From Sphingobium sp. TCM1 (lineage in GTDB: Bacteria; Pseudomonadota; Alphaproteobacteria; Sphingomonadales; Sphingomonadaceae): DNA of 64,000 nt. The notes under the pieces were generated by a model. The model searched no databases and had not been told where the DNA came from. It worked only from the letters and a program-made list of their open reading frames with translations. Numbering within the stretch: the first letter of the stretch is position 1; the number at the start of each line of letters is the position of its first letter. Where the stretch lies: contig NZ_LXVX01000003.1 of NCBI RefSeq assembly GCF_001650725.1, positions 62,001 to 126,000 on the forward strand, given 5' to 3'. The position numbers and the translations under genes are program-made. Below are positions 25,012-33,625 of this stretch, piece by piece.

Positions 25012-25578
25012 TCAGAGAAGGCTCTTAGGCGCGTTCGCGCCCAGCAGCGGGTCGATTGCCCCGCCTACGGCCGCGATATGCTCGAGATCGACGCCGCTTT
25101 CCGGTTCATCGAACAAGCACAAGGCCGACCGCTTGAGAAAGAGCTTCAGGATTTCCCAGCGTTTGATCTCGCCGCCCGAGAAGCCGACAATGACGTCCCG
25201 CTCCTCGAACCCCCGGAAGTCGAGCGCTGCCGCCTCCTCTTTCAGCATGTCGGCCGATCCGATCGCGGCGGTGAACGCCTCGACGGTGACGCCGTCGAGG
25301 CCCGGCGGGCGCTGGAAGGTCATGCCGAAACCAAGTCGCGCGCGTTCATCGACGGGCACAGCCTCGACCGGCCGTCCCTTGAACAAGATATGGCCGCTTG
25401 TGACCCGGTACGGCGGCAAACCCATGATTGTGGCGAGCAGTGAGGATTTGCCCGATCCATTGGGTCCGAATAATATATGGGTTGCCCCTGCCGGGATCAC
25501 GAGATTCACGCCATGCAGCACGCGAGTGGTCCCAACTGCGGCATGGAGATTCCGGATTTCGAGAAAGGGTTCGGCCAA
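25012..25578 (-). pseudogene. sufC: SufC-like ABC ATPase, truncated by the IS1111-type element
   Basis: An ATPase of the SufC type, which energises FeS cluster assembly with SufB and SufD. It begins at a TTG with AAAGGAG 8 bases upstream. The Walker A loop GPNGSGKSSLLATIMG is near residue 38, the signature FSGGEIKRWE near 133 and Walker B LCLFDEPESGVDLE near 152. The C-terminal quarter, with the switch histidine, is missing: the frame runs from GANAPKS into the IS repeat and stops at 25012. No sufB or sufD is nearby. A stand-alone SufC-like paralogue is possible. Confidence 0.75.
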
Positions 25579-26078
25579 CGGTGTCGCTCCTTTGCGTAAC
25601 GCCAGGCTCGCATGCCGCTTGGGACTGGAATATCTGTAAGGTTACGTAGTTCGTGCTCGTACGGCTCCGGCTATCGTGAGTCGTCCGGGTTCATTTGATC
25701 TCGACTGGTTTCACCGTATCCTGTGGACACGCGCCGCCAAATATCCTAGCCAAGGCGTGCATTTTCCGATCTTGATCGTGAGGAAAGGCACGCAATTGGC
25801 GCGTTGAACATAGGCTCTCGACTTTCGGTCGGGCGGCCTGCGGAATGCAATACCTTCGGGAAATACGCAGGGCGCGTTTTCCTATGTTTGCGCGCGATCA
25901 ACCGTCCCGGCTGGCGGGGCGGGCCATCGGAGTGCGTCATGATCTGGCGACCGAACAAGCTATCCGCGGAATCTTCCGCAAAGGTCATGACGTGCCGACG
26001 ACACGGCAATGAAGTCGTATGCGGCTTCACCACCCTTAAGCGATTCTGCATGCCAACTCCTGGGGAGTTGGCACGGGG
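25579..26078 (+). promoter_or_regulatory. 500-bp region between sufC-like gene and fixL
   Basis: I see no supported gene. A palindromic TACGTA lies at 25643-25648, about 70 bp before the sufC-like start. CCAACTCCTGGGGAGTTGG (26053-26071) is a 7-bp inverted repeat just before fixL. A weak FNR-like half site (TTGCGCGCGATCAA, 25888-25901) is probably chance. The region should hold the promoters of both divergent genes. Confidence 0.4.
25643..25648. promoter_or_regulatory. TACGTA site upstream of the sufC-like gene
   Basis: A palindromic hexamer about 70 bp upstream of the TTG start, within GGTTACGTAGT. It is one of seven such sites in this region (see findings). Confidence 0.35.
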
Positions 26079-27965
26079 ATGATGGTCAGGCGCCCGACAC
26101 AGGCCCAGCGCGCCTGGCTCCTCGCCTCGATCACGGTGGCGATCGTCCTAGTCGCAATTCTCGCCCGCTATACGCTCAAGCCCTGGCTCGTCGCGGGAGA
26201 GCCCTATTTCCTGTTCTGCCTTGCTGTTCTGGTCGCTGCGATTGCCGGCGGGCCGCGCCAGGCGCTGATCGCGGCGCTGCTATCGATCGTTGCGGGGATT
26301 GGCTTCGAAATCACGGAGCCCTCGACGATATTCGATCCGATCAGTGTAGCGACCGCGCTCGTCCTGGCTGGAGGGATCATCCTTTTCGCTGCCGGCAATG
26401 CTCCCTGGCAGCGCAAATCCCGTAAGGAGAATGAGCGTGTGGCTACCCGCTTGCAAGCGGGGGCAGCAGCCGCTGAGGAACTCGGCCTGCTGATCGACGG
26501 CGCGCAGGGATATGCGATCTACATGCTCGATCCGGAAGGCGTTGTTACGATCTGGAACGAGGGAGCCGAGCGCCTGAAGGGCTGGAGCGAGGTTGAGGTG
26601 GTGGGCGTGCATTGCGCGATCTTTTATCCAACGGACGCTGTCGATGCCGGCAAGCCGGCGCAGGATCTGGCTCGGGCGCAGGATCTCGGCAAGTTCGAGG
26701 AGGACGACTGGCGCGTGCGCAAGGACGGCTCGGAGTTCCTTGCCCATGTTTCGATCACGGCTCTGCGCAACGAGGATGGAACACTCCGCGGGTTCGGCAA
26801 GGTCGTGCGCGACGCAACCGAGGAGCGCGCAGCCGAGAGCGCGCTCAAGGCCAATGCCATGCATCTTCGTTCGATTCTGGCGACGGTCCCGGACGCCATG
26901 ATCGTCATCGATGAAGAAGGCAGCATCATCTCCTTCAGCGCCGCCGCCGAGAAGCTGTTCGGATATGCCGAAGCCGAAGTTACGGGCTCCAACGTCAGCC
27001 GGTTGATGCCGTCACCCGACAAGGACCGGCATGATGGCTATCTTAGGCGCTATCTTGAGACCGGCGAGCGGCGGATCATCGGCATCGGCCGGATGGTACT
27101 CGCCTGTCGCCGGGACGGCTCGACCTTTCCAATGGAACTGTCCGTCGGCGAGGCGGTTAGCGGCAAGCAACGGGTATTCACCGGGTTCATTCGTGACCTC
27201 TCTGAGCAGCATGCGACGCAGGAGCGCTTGGAGGAGCTTCAGTCCGACCTCATTCACGTGGCCCGGGTCAGCGCCATGGGGACGATGGCCTCCACACTGG
27301 CGCACGAGCTCAACCAGCCGATCACGGCCGTCGCCAACTATGTCGAAGCGGTCAGGGACCTGCTCGCCGAAGGCAATCCCGATGATATGCCGATGATTAC
27401 CGAGGCGCTGAATGATGCGGCGGGAGAGGCGATCCGTGCCGGTCAGATCGTGCGGCGATTGCGCGATTTCGTGGAGCGGGGCGAAGTCGAGAAGACGGTC
27501 GAGAATCTGCCCGAGCTGATCACCGAGGCGGCGGCTCTAGGCCTGATCGGCGCTAGGGAAAGAGGGATTCAGTCCCATTTCGAGTTCGACCCCGGCGCGA
27601 GCCAGGTCCTCGTCGATAAAGTCCAGATTCAGCAGGTTCTGATCAATCTCATTCGCAACGCCGTCGAGGCGATGGCGAGTGAAGTGGAGCGCCGGATCTG
27701 GGTCTCGACGCGCCGCGATGGTAAGGGAATGATCCGGGTGACCGTCGCCGACACGGGGCCTGGCGTCCCGGCGCATGTCGCCGACCAGCTTTTCACCGCG
27801 TTCGTCACGACCAAAAGCGAAGGCATGGGGTTGGGGCTTTCGATCTGCCGGACGATCGTCGAGGCCAATGGCGGGCGCATTTATCTGGAGCCGCGCGAGG
27901 GGGGCGGATCGCAATTTCACTTCACGGTGGTCGCAACCGACCCGGAGACGATCGATGACGGATAG
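26079..27965 (+). CDS. fixL: oxygen sensor histidine kinase FixL
   Basis: A 628-residue membrane-anchored kinase. Hydrophobic segments at about 11-30, 42-58, 61-76 and 86-104 form the membrane part. A first PAS domain spans about 122-240 and a second about 252-366. The second has the haem-PAS signature with His308 in RHDGYLRRY (proximal haem ligand) and Arg328 in GIGR, as in rhizobial FixL. The HisKA box is [10 protein letters not shown] with His399; the ATPase has [17 protein letters not shown] and GMGLGLSI. It probably phosphorylates FixJ when oxygen is low. Its stop overlaps fixJ by 11 bases. ATG 26082 is an alternative start. Confidence 0.9.
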   Translation: MMVRRPTQAQRAWLLASITVAIVLVAILARYTLKPWLVAGEPYFLFCLAVLVAAIAGGPRQALIAALLSIVAGIGFEITEPSTIFDPISVATALVLAGGIILFAAGNAPWQRKSRKENERVATRLQAGAAAAEELGLLIDGAQGYAIYMLDPEGVVTIWNEGAERLKGWSEVEVVGVHCAIFYPTDAVDAGKPAQDLARAQDLGKFEEDDWRVRKDGSEFLAHVSITALRNEDGTLRGFGKVVRDATEERAAESALKANAMHLRSILATVPDAMIVIDEEGSIISFSAAAEKLFGYAEAEVTGSNVSRLMPSPDKDRHDGYLRRYLETGERRIIGIGRMVLACRRDGSTFPMELSVGEAVSGKQRVFTGFIRDLSEQHATQERLEELQSDLIHVARVSAMGTMASTLAHELNQPITAVANYVEAVRDLLAEGNPDDMPMITEALNDAAGEAIRAGQIVRRLRDFVERGEVEKTVENLPELITEAAALGLIGARERGIQSHFEFDPGASQVLVDKVQIQQVLINLIRNAVEAMASEVERRIWVSTRRDGKGMIRVTVADTGPGVPAHVADQLFTAFVTTKSEGMGLGLSICRTIVEANGGRIYLEPREGGGSQFHFTVVATDPETIDDG

Positions 27966-28578
27966 ACGGATGATCCATATTGTCGACGATGAGGACGCGA
28001 TTCGGCGCTCGGCCGGTTTCATGCTCAAGACTTCCGGATATGCCGTCGCGACCTATGCTTCGGGGGTCGCCTTCCTGCGGGAAGTGCGCCACGTCGAGGA
28101 GGGCTGCATCCTGCTCGACGTGCGCATGCCCGAGATGGACGGCCTCGAAGTCCAGCAGACGCTGCTGGAGCGGGGGATCGCTATGCCGGTCATCATCCTT
28201 ACCGGCCATGGCGATATTTCGATCGCCGTGCGCGCGATGAAGGCGGGCGCCGTCGAATTCATCGAGAAGCCGTTCGAGAAGGCGACGCTGCTCGCGGCGA
28301 TAACCGCCGGGTTCGACAGGCTCGATGGGCTGGGACGCCGCTCTGAGAAAGCCTTGGAAGCCGCAGTGCTTATTGCCGGTCTCACAAGCCGTGAGCAGGA
28401 TGTTCTCAAGGGGCTGGCCGATGGCCTGCCCAACAAGACGATTGCCTTTGATCTTGGGATTTCGCCGCGGACCGTTGAGGTCCACCGCGCAAACCTCATG
28501 ACCAAGCTGGGCGTGAGGAGCCTGTCCGATGCCTTGCGCATTGCCTTTGCAGCCAATCTCGGAGACGCGCAGTCTTAA
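27955..28578 (+). CDS. fixJ: response regulator FixJ
   Basis: A 207-residue NarL/FixJ-type regulator. The receiver domain (1-120) has the acidic pair DDE at 11-13, the phospho-acceptor Asp55 in [11 protein letters not shown] and the conserved Lys in IEKPF. The C-terminal LuxR-type HTH contains [20 protein letters not shown] and [22 protein letters not shown] 27955 overlaps the end of fixL, so the two are translationally coupled. No fixK-type Crp/Fnr regulator is encoded in the window, so FixJ may act directly on local promoters. Confidence 0.9.
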   Translation: MTDRRMIHIVDDEDAIRRSAGFMLKTSGYAVATYASGVAFLREVRHVEEGCILLDVRMPEMDGLEVQQTLLERGIAMPVIILTGHGDISIAVRAMKAGAVEFIEKPFEKATLLAAITAGFDRLDGLGRRSEKALEAAVLIAGLTSREQDVLKGLADGLPNKTIAFDLGISPRTVEVHRANLMTKLGVRSLSDALRIAFAANLGDAQS

Positions 28579-28849
28579 GCCGCTTGAACAGACGATCTTC
28601 GTGATCCCAAGCGGGGCTTTTCCGGTGCACTGGTCACATCCCGGGCCAGATCCGGTCCGCGCTGGAACGGTCTTACCACCGATCAAGTGTTGCGCCGAAT
28701 CGATAGGCCGCCAGGCTTGGGCGAACTGCGCGACGCGCTTGGGTGGAGCGATAGCCTGCGCAGGCCTCCCCCAGATCGTATCCGAACGGTCGCGCGAAGA
28801 CAGGATATCACCAAGTTCCGCGGCTCAGCTTGATAGTGCCCGCACCGCC
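28579..28849 (+). other. gap downstream of fixJ
   Basis: About 270 bp between fixJ and the ohr promoter. I see no gene or clear hairpin in it. Confidence 0.4.
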
Positions 28850-28878
28850 TTGACATGTAACATTGTGCACAATATAAT
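28850..28878 (+). promoter_or_regulatory. consensus sigma-70 promoter with OhrR-type operator
   Basis: TTGACA at 28850-28855 and TATAAT at 28873-28878 are both perfect, with a 17-base spacer. The spacer contains a perfect 12-bp palindrome, ATTGTGCACAAT (28862-28873), which reaches into the -10 box. A second AATTGTGCC half follows. This is where OhrR would bind to block transcription. It drives ohr (start 28908) and ohrR. Confidence 0.85.
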
Positions 28879-28907
28879 TGTGCCATGTTAATTGGATGGA
28901 GCTGACG

Positions 28908-29333
28908 ATGAGCGCGCTATATAATACGAAGGTCACAGCAGTCGGTGGCCGTGCAGGAACGGTGAAGAGCGATGACGGCCTGCTCGATCTCTCCTTGGCA
29001 CTTCCCAAGGCACTTGGCGGAAAGGGAGGCGCCACCAATCCGGAGCAGCTGTTCGCCGCTGGCTATGCGGCGTGCTTCGAGAATGCCGTGATCCACGTGG
29101 CCCGCACAGCGGCCGACAAAGTCAGGGACGATGACATCATCGTCGTGGCCGACGTCGGGTTGCTACCGAACGGCGCGGGCGGTTTTGCGCTGACCGTGGC
29201 ACTCAACGTCGCGATTACGGGTCTCGATCAGGCCGCCGCCGAAGACATCGTTGCCAAGGCCCATGCGGTCTGCCCTTATTCGAATGCGGTAAAGGGGAAT
29301 ATCGACGTCGCGATCGCGGTGTCGGTCAACTGA
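28908..29333 (+). CDS. ohr: organic hydroperoxide resistance protein Ohr
   Basis: A 141-residue thiol peroxidase that reduces organic hydroperoxides using lipoylated proteins. The two catalytic cysteines are Cys56 in GYAACFENAV and Cys122 in HAVCPYSNAVKG; the Arg and Glu of the family's active site are also present. The start is MSALYNTKV with GGAG at 28898-28901; upstream in-frame codons lie in the promoter. It is followed after 8 bases by ohrR and is almost certainly controlled by it. Confidence 0.95.
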   Translation: MSALYNTKVTAVGGRAGTVKSDDGLLDLSLALPKALGGKGGATNPEQLFAAGYAACFENAVIHVARTAADKVRDDDIIVVADVGLLPNGAGGFALTVALNVAITGLDQAAAEDIVAKAHAVCPYSNAVKGNIDVAIAVSVN

Positions 29334-29341
29334 GGATGAGA

Positions 29342-29809
29342 ATGGTGGACCTGCCGCATTACGAAGATCCGTTGGACCTCGATCGGCAGGTCTGCTTCCC
29401 GCTCTATGCGGCCTCCAACTTGCTCAATCGGCTGTACCGTCCAATCCTTGGGGAACTGGGGCTCACCTATCCGCAATATCTGGTGATGCTTGTGCTCTGG
29501 AAGCACACGCCCCAAACGGTGGGATCGCTCGGGGATATGCTGCACCTGGACAGCGGGACGTTGACGCCGCTCCTAAAGCGCATGGAACTCGCCGGGCTGA
29601 TCAGCCGTATCCGTGACGTTGAGGACGAACGTCGCGTATTGATCGGCCTTACAGGAAAGGGCCGCTCCCTTCGTTCGGATGCAGAGAAGGTACCGGCGAT
29701 GTTGTCGGCTGGGCTGGCCATCGACGAGGCGGCCATCGCCGCGCTACGCGGACAGGTTCGCGAACTCGTCGCGGTGCTTCGCAAAGCGCGCCCCGGAAAT
29801 CTCGAATGA
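29342..29809 (+). CDS. ohrR: MarR-family peroxide sensor OhrR
   Basis: A 155-residue MarR-type repressor. Cys18 in DRQVCFPLYAASN is the peroxide-sensing cysteine. The winged HTH includes GSLGDMLHLDSGTLTPLLKR, and the wing carries RVLIGLTGKG. GAGG at 29332-29335 abuts the ATG at 29336 but is well spaced from 29342, so I used the latter. Oxidation of Cys18 should release it from the palindrome in the ohr promoter. Confidence 0.9.
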   Translation: MVDLPHYEDPLDLDRQVCFPLYAASNLLNRLYRPILGELGLTYPQYLVMLVLWKHTPQTVGSLGDMLHLDSGTLTPLLKRMELAGLISRIRDVEDERRVLIGLTGKGRSLRSDAEKVPAMLSAGLAIDEAAIAALRGQVRELVAVLRKARPGNLE

Positions 29810-29949
29810 TCCGAAGATCGTCATGCTGACCATACATCATCCTGGTGTTTCACAGGCGGATTGGGTCGTCCAAATTCCACTCGACTAAGCGAACCACTTC
29901 CCGTGGCCGAGTATCTTCCACATTGCAGGTTCGCGTGACTGCGGACCAA

Positions 29950-29955
29950 TACGTA
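29950..29955. promoter_or_regulatory. TACGTA site upstream of the receiver gene at 30019
   Basis: A palindromic hexamer 69 bp before the ATG, in ACCAATACGTAAGGACG. See findings for the shared pattern. Confidence 0.4.
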
Positions 29956-30018
29956 AGGACGATTGTCTTGCGAGCGTGTCATCTGTCCGACCCGGCCCCC
30001 ATTGGCGGGTATTTCAGG

Positions 30019-30444
30019 ATGGATATGAACACGAACACTGCAGCAGACCCGGCGCCTCACCCGGTCATCGCCCTTGTAGACGACGATCCGGGTGTCCGCC
30101 GTTCGGTTCAGCTCCTTCTCCGCTCACGCGGCTATGACGTCCGCTCCTACGCCTCGAGCGCGGCCATGCTGGCAGACGCGCAGGTGCTGGATGCCGCCTG
30201 TCTTGTCACCGACTATCTCATGCCCGAGATCGACGGGATCGCAGTGCTCGACGCGCTGCGCGAGCGCGGCTGGAACGGGCCTGCTATCCTGGTTTCGGCC
30301 TATTATTCCCCGCGCCTCATCGAACAGGCGAAACGGCAGGGATTTGCGAGCGTCCTGGAAAAGCCGCTGCGAGAACATCTCCTCAGCGAGACCGTCTCCC
30401 GGCTCATCGGCAAGGGTGAAAAGGCTGCTGTTTCGTTGCCCTGA
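30019..30444 (+). CDS. single-domain response regulator (receiver only)
   Basis: A 141-residue CheY-like protein without an output domain. ALVDDDPG supplies the acidic pocket, Asp65 in LVTDYLMPEIDG is the phospho-acceptor, SAYYSP holds the signalling Ser, and LEKPL the Lys. The receiver is FixJ-like. It may compete with FixJ for phosphate from FixL or act in a relay. ATG 30025 is an alternative start; no strong ribosome site decides. Its closest visible relative is the atypical receiver at 35673. Confidence 0.85.
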   Translation: MDMNTNTAADPAPHPVIALVDDDPGVRRSVQLLLRSRGYDVRSYASSAAMLADAQVLDAACLVTDYLMPEIDGIAVLDALRERGWNGPAILVSAYYSPRLIEQAKRQGFASVLEKPLREHLLSETVSRLIGKGEKAAVSLP

Positions 30445-30555
30445 AGTCAGTCCATGTGTTCCTCGTCTCCAGCTTGCCCTGTACGGTCTTCAATGTCGGG
30501 GCCATGACGAATACCCTGCCGCGAAAGGCCTTCGCGAGGAGTCGGAAGAATAGGC

Positions 30556-32157
30556 ATGGACGAACAGCTGCCGGTCACGATTACTTTCCACGGCGCGGGC
30601 CGCACAGTGACCGGATCCTGCATGGAAATCGCCTCCGGTGAAAGTCGCATCCTGATCGATTGCGGGCTCTTCCAGGGATCGCGAAGCCTGGAGACCTTGA
30701 ACTATCGCACCTTCGCTTTCGACCCGGACAGGATCGATGCGGTGCTTATGACCCATGCGCATATCGATCATTGCGGTTTGCTACCGACGCTTGTTGCCGC
30801 CGGCTATGACGGTCCGGTCTGGTGCACGCCGCAGACGCGAGATCTTCTCGACGTCGTGCTGCCCGACGCAGGCCGACTTCAGGAGAGCGATATCGCGCGC
30901 CGAAATCGGCGCGCCGACCGGGCGACCGAGCGGCCGTTACAGCCCATCTACACCGTTAGCGACGGTGAGCGCGCAGCACGCCTGGCGCGCGGCATTGCTT
31001 TGCAGCAATGGTTTGAGCCCGCACCCGGTATCCGGGCACGGCTCTGGAACGCGGCGCATATTCTCGGATCCGCCTCTATCGAGCTTTCCATCGGTGGTCT
31101 GCGCCTGCTCTTTTCCGGCGATCTGGGTCCGGAAAACAACGCTTTCTATCCCGATCCCGAAGCACCCGCCGGGTTCGATCATGTGATGTGCGAGAGCACC
31201 TATGGTGATCGGACATTTGCGCAGCCCACGATCCGGCAACGCCGTACGCTGCTCCAGCAGGAGATCAGGCAGGCACTCGCACGGGGCGGCAATCTCGTCA
31301 TTCCGGTGTTCGCGCTCGAACGCACACAGGAGTTGCTGCTCGACATTGCCAGCCTGATCAATGCCGGCAGGATCGCCAGGGTGCCGGTTTACATCGATTC
31401 ACCTCTGGCGGGTCAGACCACACAGATATTTGCCAGACATGCCGAAGCGCTGGAAGATTTGGGGCGGGGCAGGGTTTTCGATCACCCGGCTTTTCATTTT
31501 GTCGAGACCGCAGATGAGTCGATGGCGCTCAACGACGTGTCGGGTGGGATCATCCTTGCTGCGTCCGGAATGTGCGAGGGCGGGCGCATTCGTCATCATC
31601 TTCGGCACAATCTGCCCCGCCCGGACTCAACGATCCTGTTCGTGGGGTTCCAGTCGGCGGGCACGCTGGGCCGCGCGATCCTGGAGGGTGCCAAACGCGT
31701 GCGAATGTCGGGCCGCACGATACCGGTCCAGGCATCGATCCGGCGGCTCGAAAGCTATGCGGCCCATGCGGATCAAGATGGGCTTATCGCCTAGCTCGCG
31801 GATCGGGCGCCTATTTCTGGAAGCCTGTTCCTTACCCACGGGGAAGCGAAAGCACTCGATATGCTCAGCGCCCGGATTACCGAGGGTGGCTTGGCGCGTT
31901 CGATCATAATTCCGCAGATGGGTGAGCGCTATGCCCTGGCTCCAGCGGTGCCGGCGAGCCTCGAGGGCGCGGCCCTTCCCGAGGCCGGCGCTGCGATCGG
32001 TTCGGACTGGCGCAATAGCTACGCTGATCTCCTCGTCAATCTTCAGGCCAAACTTCGGGAAATCCCAACCGCGCAAGGTCGCGAGGCGGCACTGCGGCGC
32101 ATGACGGAAATGCTGGCCATTTCAAAAGCCGAACAATCGGTCCCGCCGGAGGATTGA
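30556..32157 (+). pseudogene. MBL-fold/beta-CASP RNA-processing-type protein with internal amber codon
   Basis: A metallo-beta-lactamase protein of the CPSF/YSH1-like beta-CASP class, usually RNA nucleases. Metal ligands are HAHIDH at residues 67-72. The beta-CASP part has VIPVFALERTQELLLDI and ILAASGMCEGGRIRHHL. After SYAAHADQDGLIA the frame hits TAG at 31792-31794, where relatives carry Trp (TGG). Beyond it the same frame continues with LADRAPISGSLFLTHGEAKA and RSIIIPQMGERYALAP to 32157. Upstream and downstream are exactly in frame, so a single base change made the stop. The first 412 residues might still be made. Confidence 0.85.
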
Positions 32158-32480
32158 TCGATAGGGACAATCGACACTTTCGCTCTGTGACGCGCGCCAT
32201 CGTAAAATTTCAACCAATGAGGCCAGCGCCGTCGCCTGCAGGTTCCCGACAGGACTGCCGGGCGATGCCCGCGCTATCACCCCAAAGACAAGCGCGGCGC
32301 CGTAAACGGCGGCGAGACAGAAGATGCCGACCGCGGTGTCGATGCCCAAAGCGATGAGCCGGCGCCAAATATGAATTCCGTACGGTCGAGCGGGCCAGTC
32401 GTGCTACATGGCCGGACACGTCAGCCCGCGATTGCCGTCATGGCGAGCGGGACTGTCATGATACCAACGAGCAAGCTGAT
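32122..32480 (-). pseudogene. possible degraded small membrane protein gene
   Basis: On the minus strand, a hydrophobic stretch RITIGISLLVGIMTVPLAMT ends in a stop near 32421. A shifted frame then continues as HIWRRLIALGIDTAVGIFCL and AAVYGAALVFGVIARA. Together they would make a two-span membrane protein broken by at least one frameshift. I could not identify the family. The stretch overlaps the end of the MBL gene and could be chance. Confidence 0.3.
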
Positions 32481-32690
32481 ACCGATCGTGATCCGCAACC
32501 TCTGTTCATCGCGCTCGGACCGGGATGTGCTCGATGGCAAAGTCGGCGTGCAGAAACTGCTGCCGGTCTGGGGAGCCAACGGGGAATACGGCATCGATGT
32601 TACTTTCATTATGAAACCGGGAGCCAGGCTAGAACCAGGATCGGGCTCGCCGCATTCGTAATTATACGCAGCGATTTTAGAATGGATCAC

Positions 32691-33212
32691 CTAAGCCGGC
32701 TTGAGCATCTTGCGAACCAGAACCAGCGTGGCGTCACCGGGCAGGGGCTGCACCACAAATCCCGAATCCCTCTCGACCTGGATCGCAGCGCGGTTGCCAC
32801 GGTTCTCGATGGATTCGATCACGGAAAGTCCCCGGTCTGTGGCGCGCTTGGCAAGGAAGGCCAACAGGGTCCAGCCGATCCCTTCATCATGATGTTCGCC
32901 ATGGACCGAAATCGCGACTTCACCGCGCTCACCCGCCGCATCGCAGGCGAGCATGCCCGTAGCAACGACCGTCCCATGCGCCAGAAATACCAGATAACTC
33001 TCGATATTGCTGCTATCGCTCGAAGTCATGGCCTTGATTTGATCTGCCCCGATGACGTTCAACCCGCTGAGGAAGCGGAAACGCAAATCTTCCTGCGTGA
33101 TCGAGCGGAACAGGTCGGTGAGCGCCGCTGCGTCGTCCGGGCGTGCCCGTCTGACCTTCAGTTCCAGACCCGATCGGGTCGTCAGTTGGACGGGTTTTTC
33201 ATTGATCTTCAT
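32691..33212 (-). CDS. GNAT-family acetyltransferase
   Basis: A 173-residue N-acetyltransferase. Motif V and VI elements include LKVRRARPDDAAALTDLFRS at the start and the acetyl-CoA binding strand and loop GEHHDEGIGWTLLAFLAKRA, a variant of the Q/RxxGxG/A signature. It ends with ENRGNRAAIQVERDSGF, as in GNATs found next to universal stress and cation-pump genes. I chose the start at MKINEKP because the longer upstream frame is Arg/Pro-rich. The acceptor is unknown. Confidence 0.75.
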   Translation of the reverse strand: MKINEKPVQLTTRSGLELKVRRARPDDAAALTDLFRSITQEDLRFRFLSGLNVIGADQIKAMTSSDSSNIESYLVFLAHGTVVATGMLACDAAGERGEVAISVHGEHHDEGIGWTLLAFLAKRATDRGLSVIESIENRGNRAAIQVERDSGFVVQPLPGDATLVLVRKMLKPA

Positions 33213-33625
33213 GACAGGTCCCATTCGTTTGTGCAGGCGGCCTTTGGTTGCTGCCGGGAGAATGATCTTGCCGCCAATCTCGGCGTGGGCATTCTGTCGA
33301 AACGGGAGGCGAACAAGAGTCTTCTGCACTGGCGAAATCGCTGTGGCTGTCATCCCGGCCGAGCGCACTACGCAAATGCCCTGATCTGGATGCCTGTCAC
33401 AATTCCCATGTCTTTGAGGCCGGATTGGACTTCCCCTAGCCTCCTCCGATGAACCCTTGATAACCAAGCGCCTGCGTTCAGGGTTGGTACGGATCGTTTA
33501 GCGGGGAACTCCAGCAGGAACGAACTTCAGGGCCATCCCAACGTGGCAGCAACTCCGTCAACGGCGGCGGAATCGCCTCTGCGCACAAGGCTCGAACGTG
33601 GATGCCAATCCGTCTTACAGCCCCA
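33213..33625 (-). other. gap between GNAT and cardiolipin synthase genes
   Basis: About 410 bp with no supported gene. It should contain the GNAT promoter and the 3' end of the cardiolipin synthase transcript. Confidence 0.4.

Larger units (their letters stand above)
23634..25014 (+). mobile_element. IS1111-type IS110 element with subterminal inverted repeats
   Basis: The 10-bp repeat TGATTGGGGC at 23634-23643 recurs inverted as GCCCCAATCA at 25005-25014, enclosing an IS110-type transposase. Subterminal inverted repeats like these mark the IS1111 subgroup, whose noncoding RNA lies downstream of the gene. The element cuts off the SufC-like gene at its right end. True termini are a few bases outside the repeats. 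Confidence 0.7.

Noticed and set aside
25888..25901. FNR/FixK-like TTGCGCGCGATCAA before fixL
   Set aside because: Two mismatches in the left half of the TTGAT-N4-ATCAA pattern, and no Crp/Fnr gene in the window to match it.
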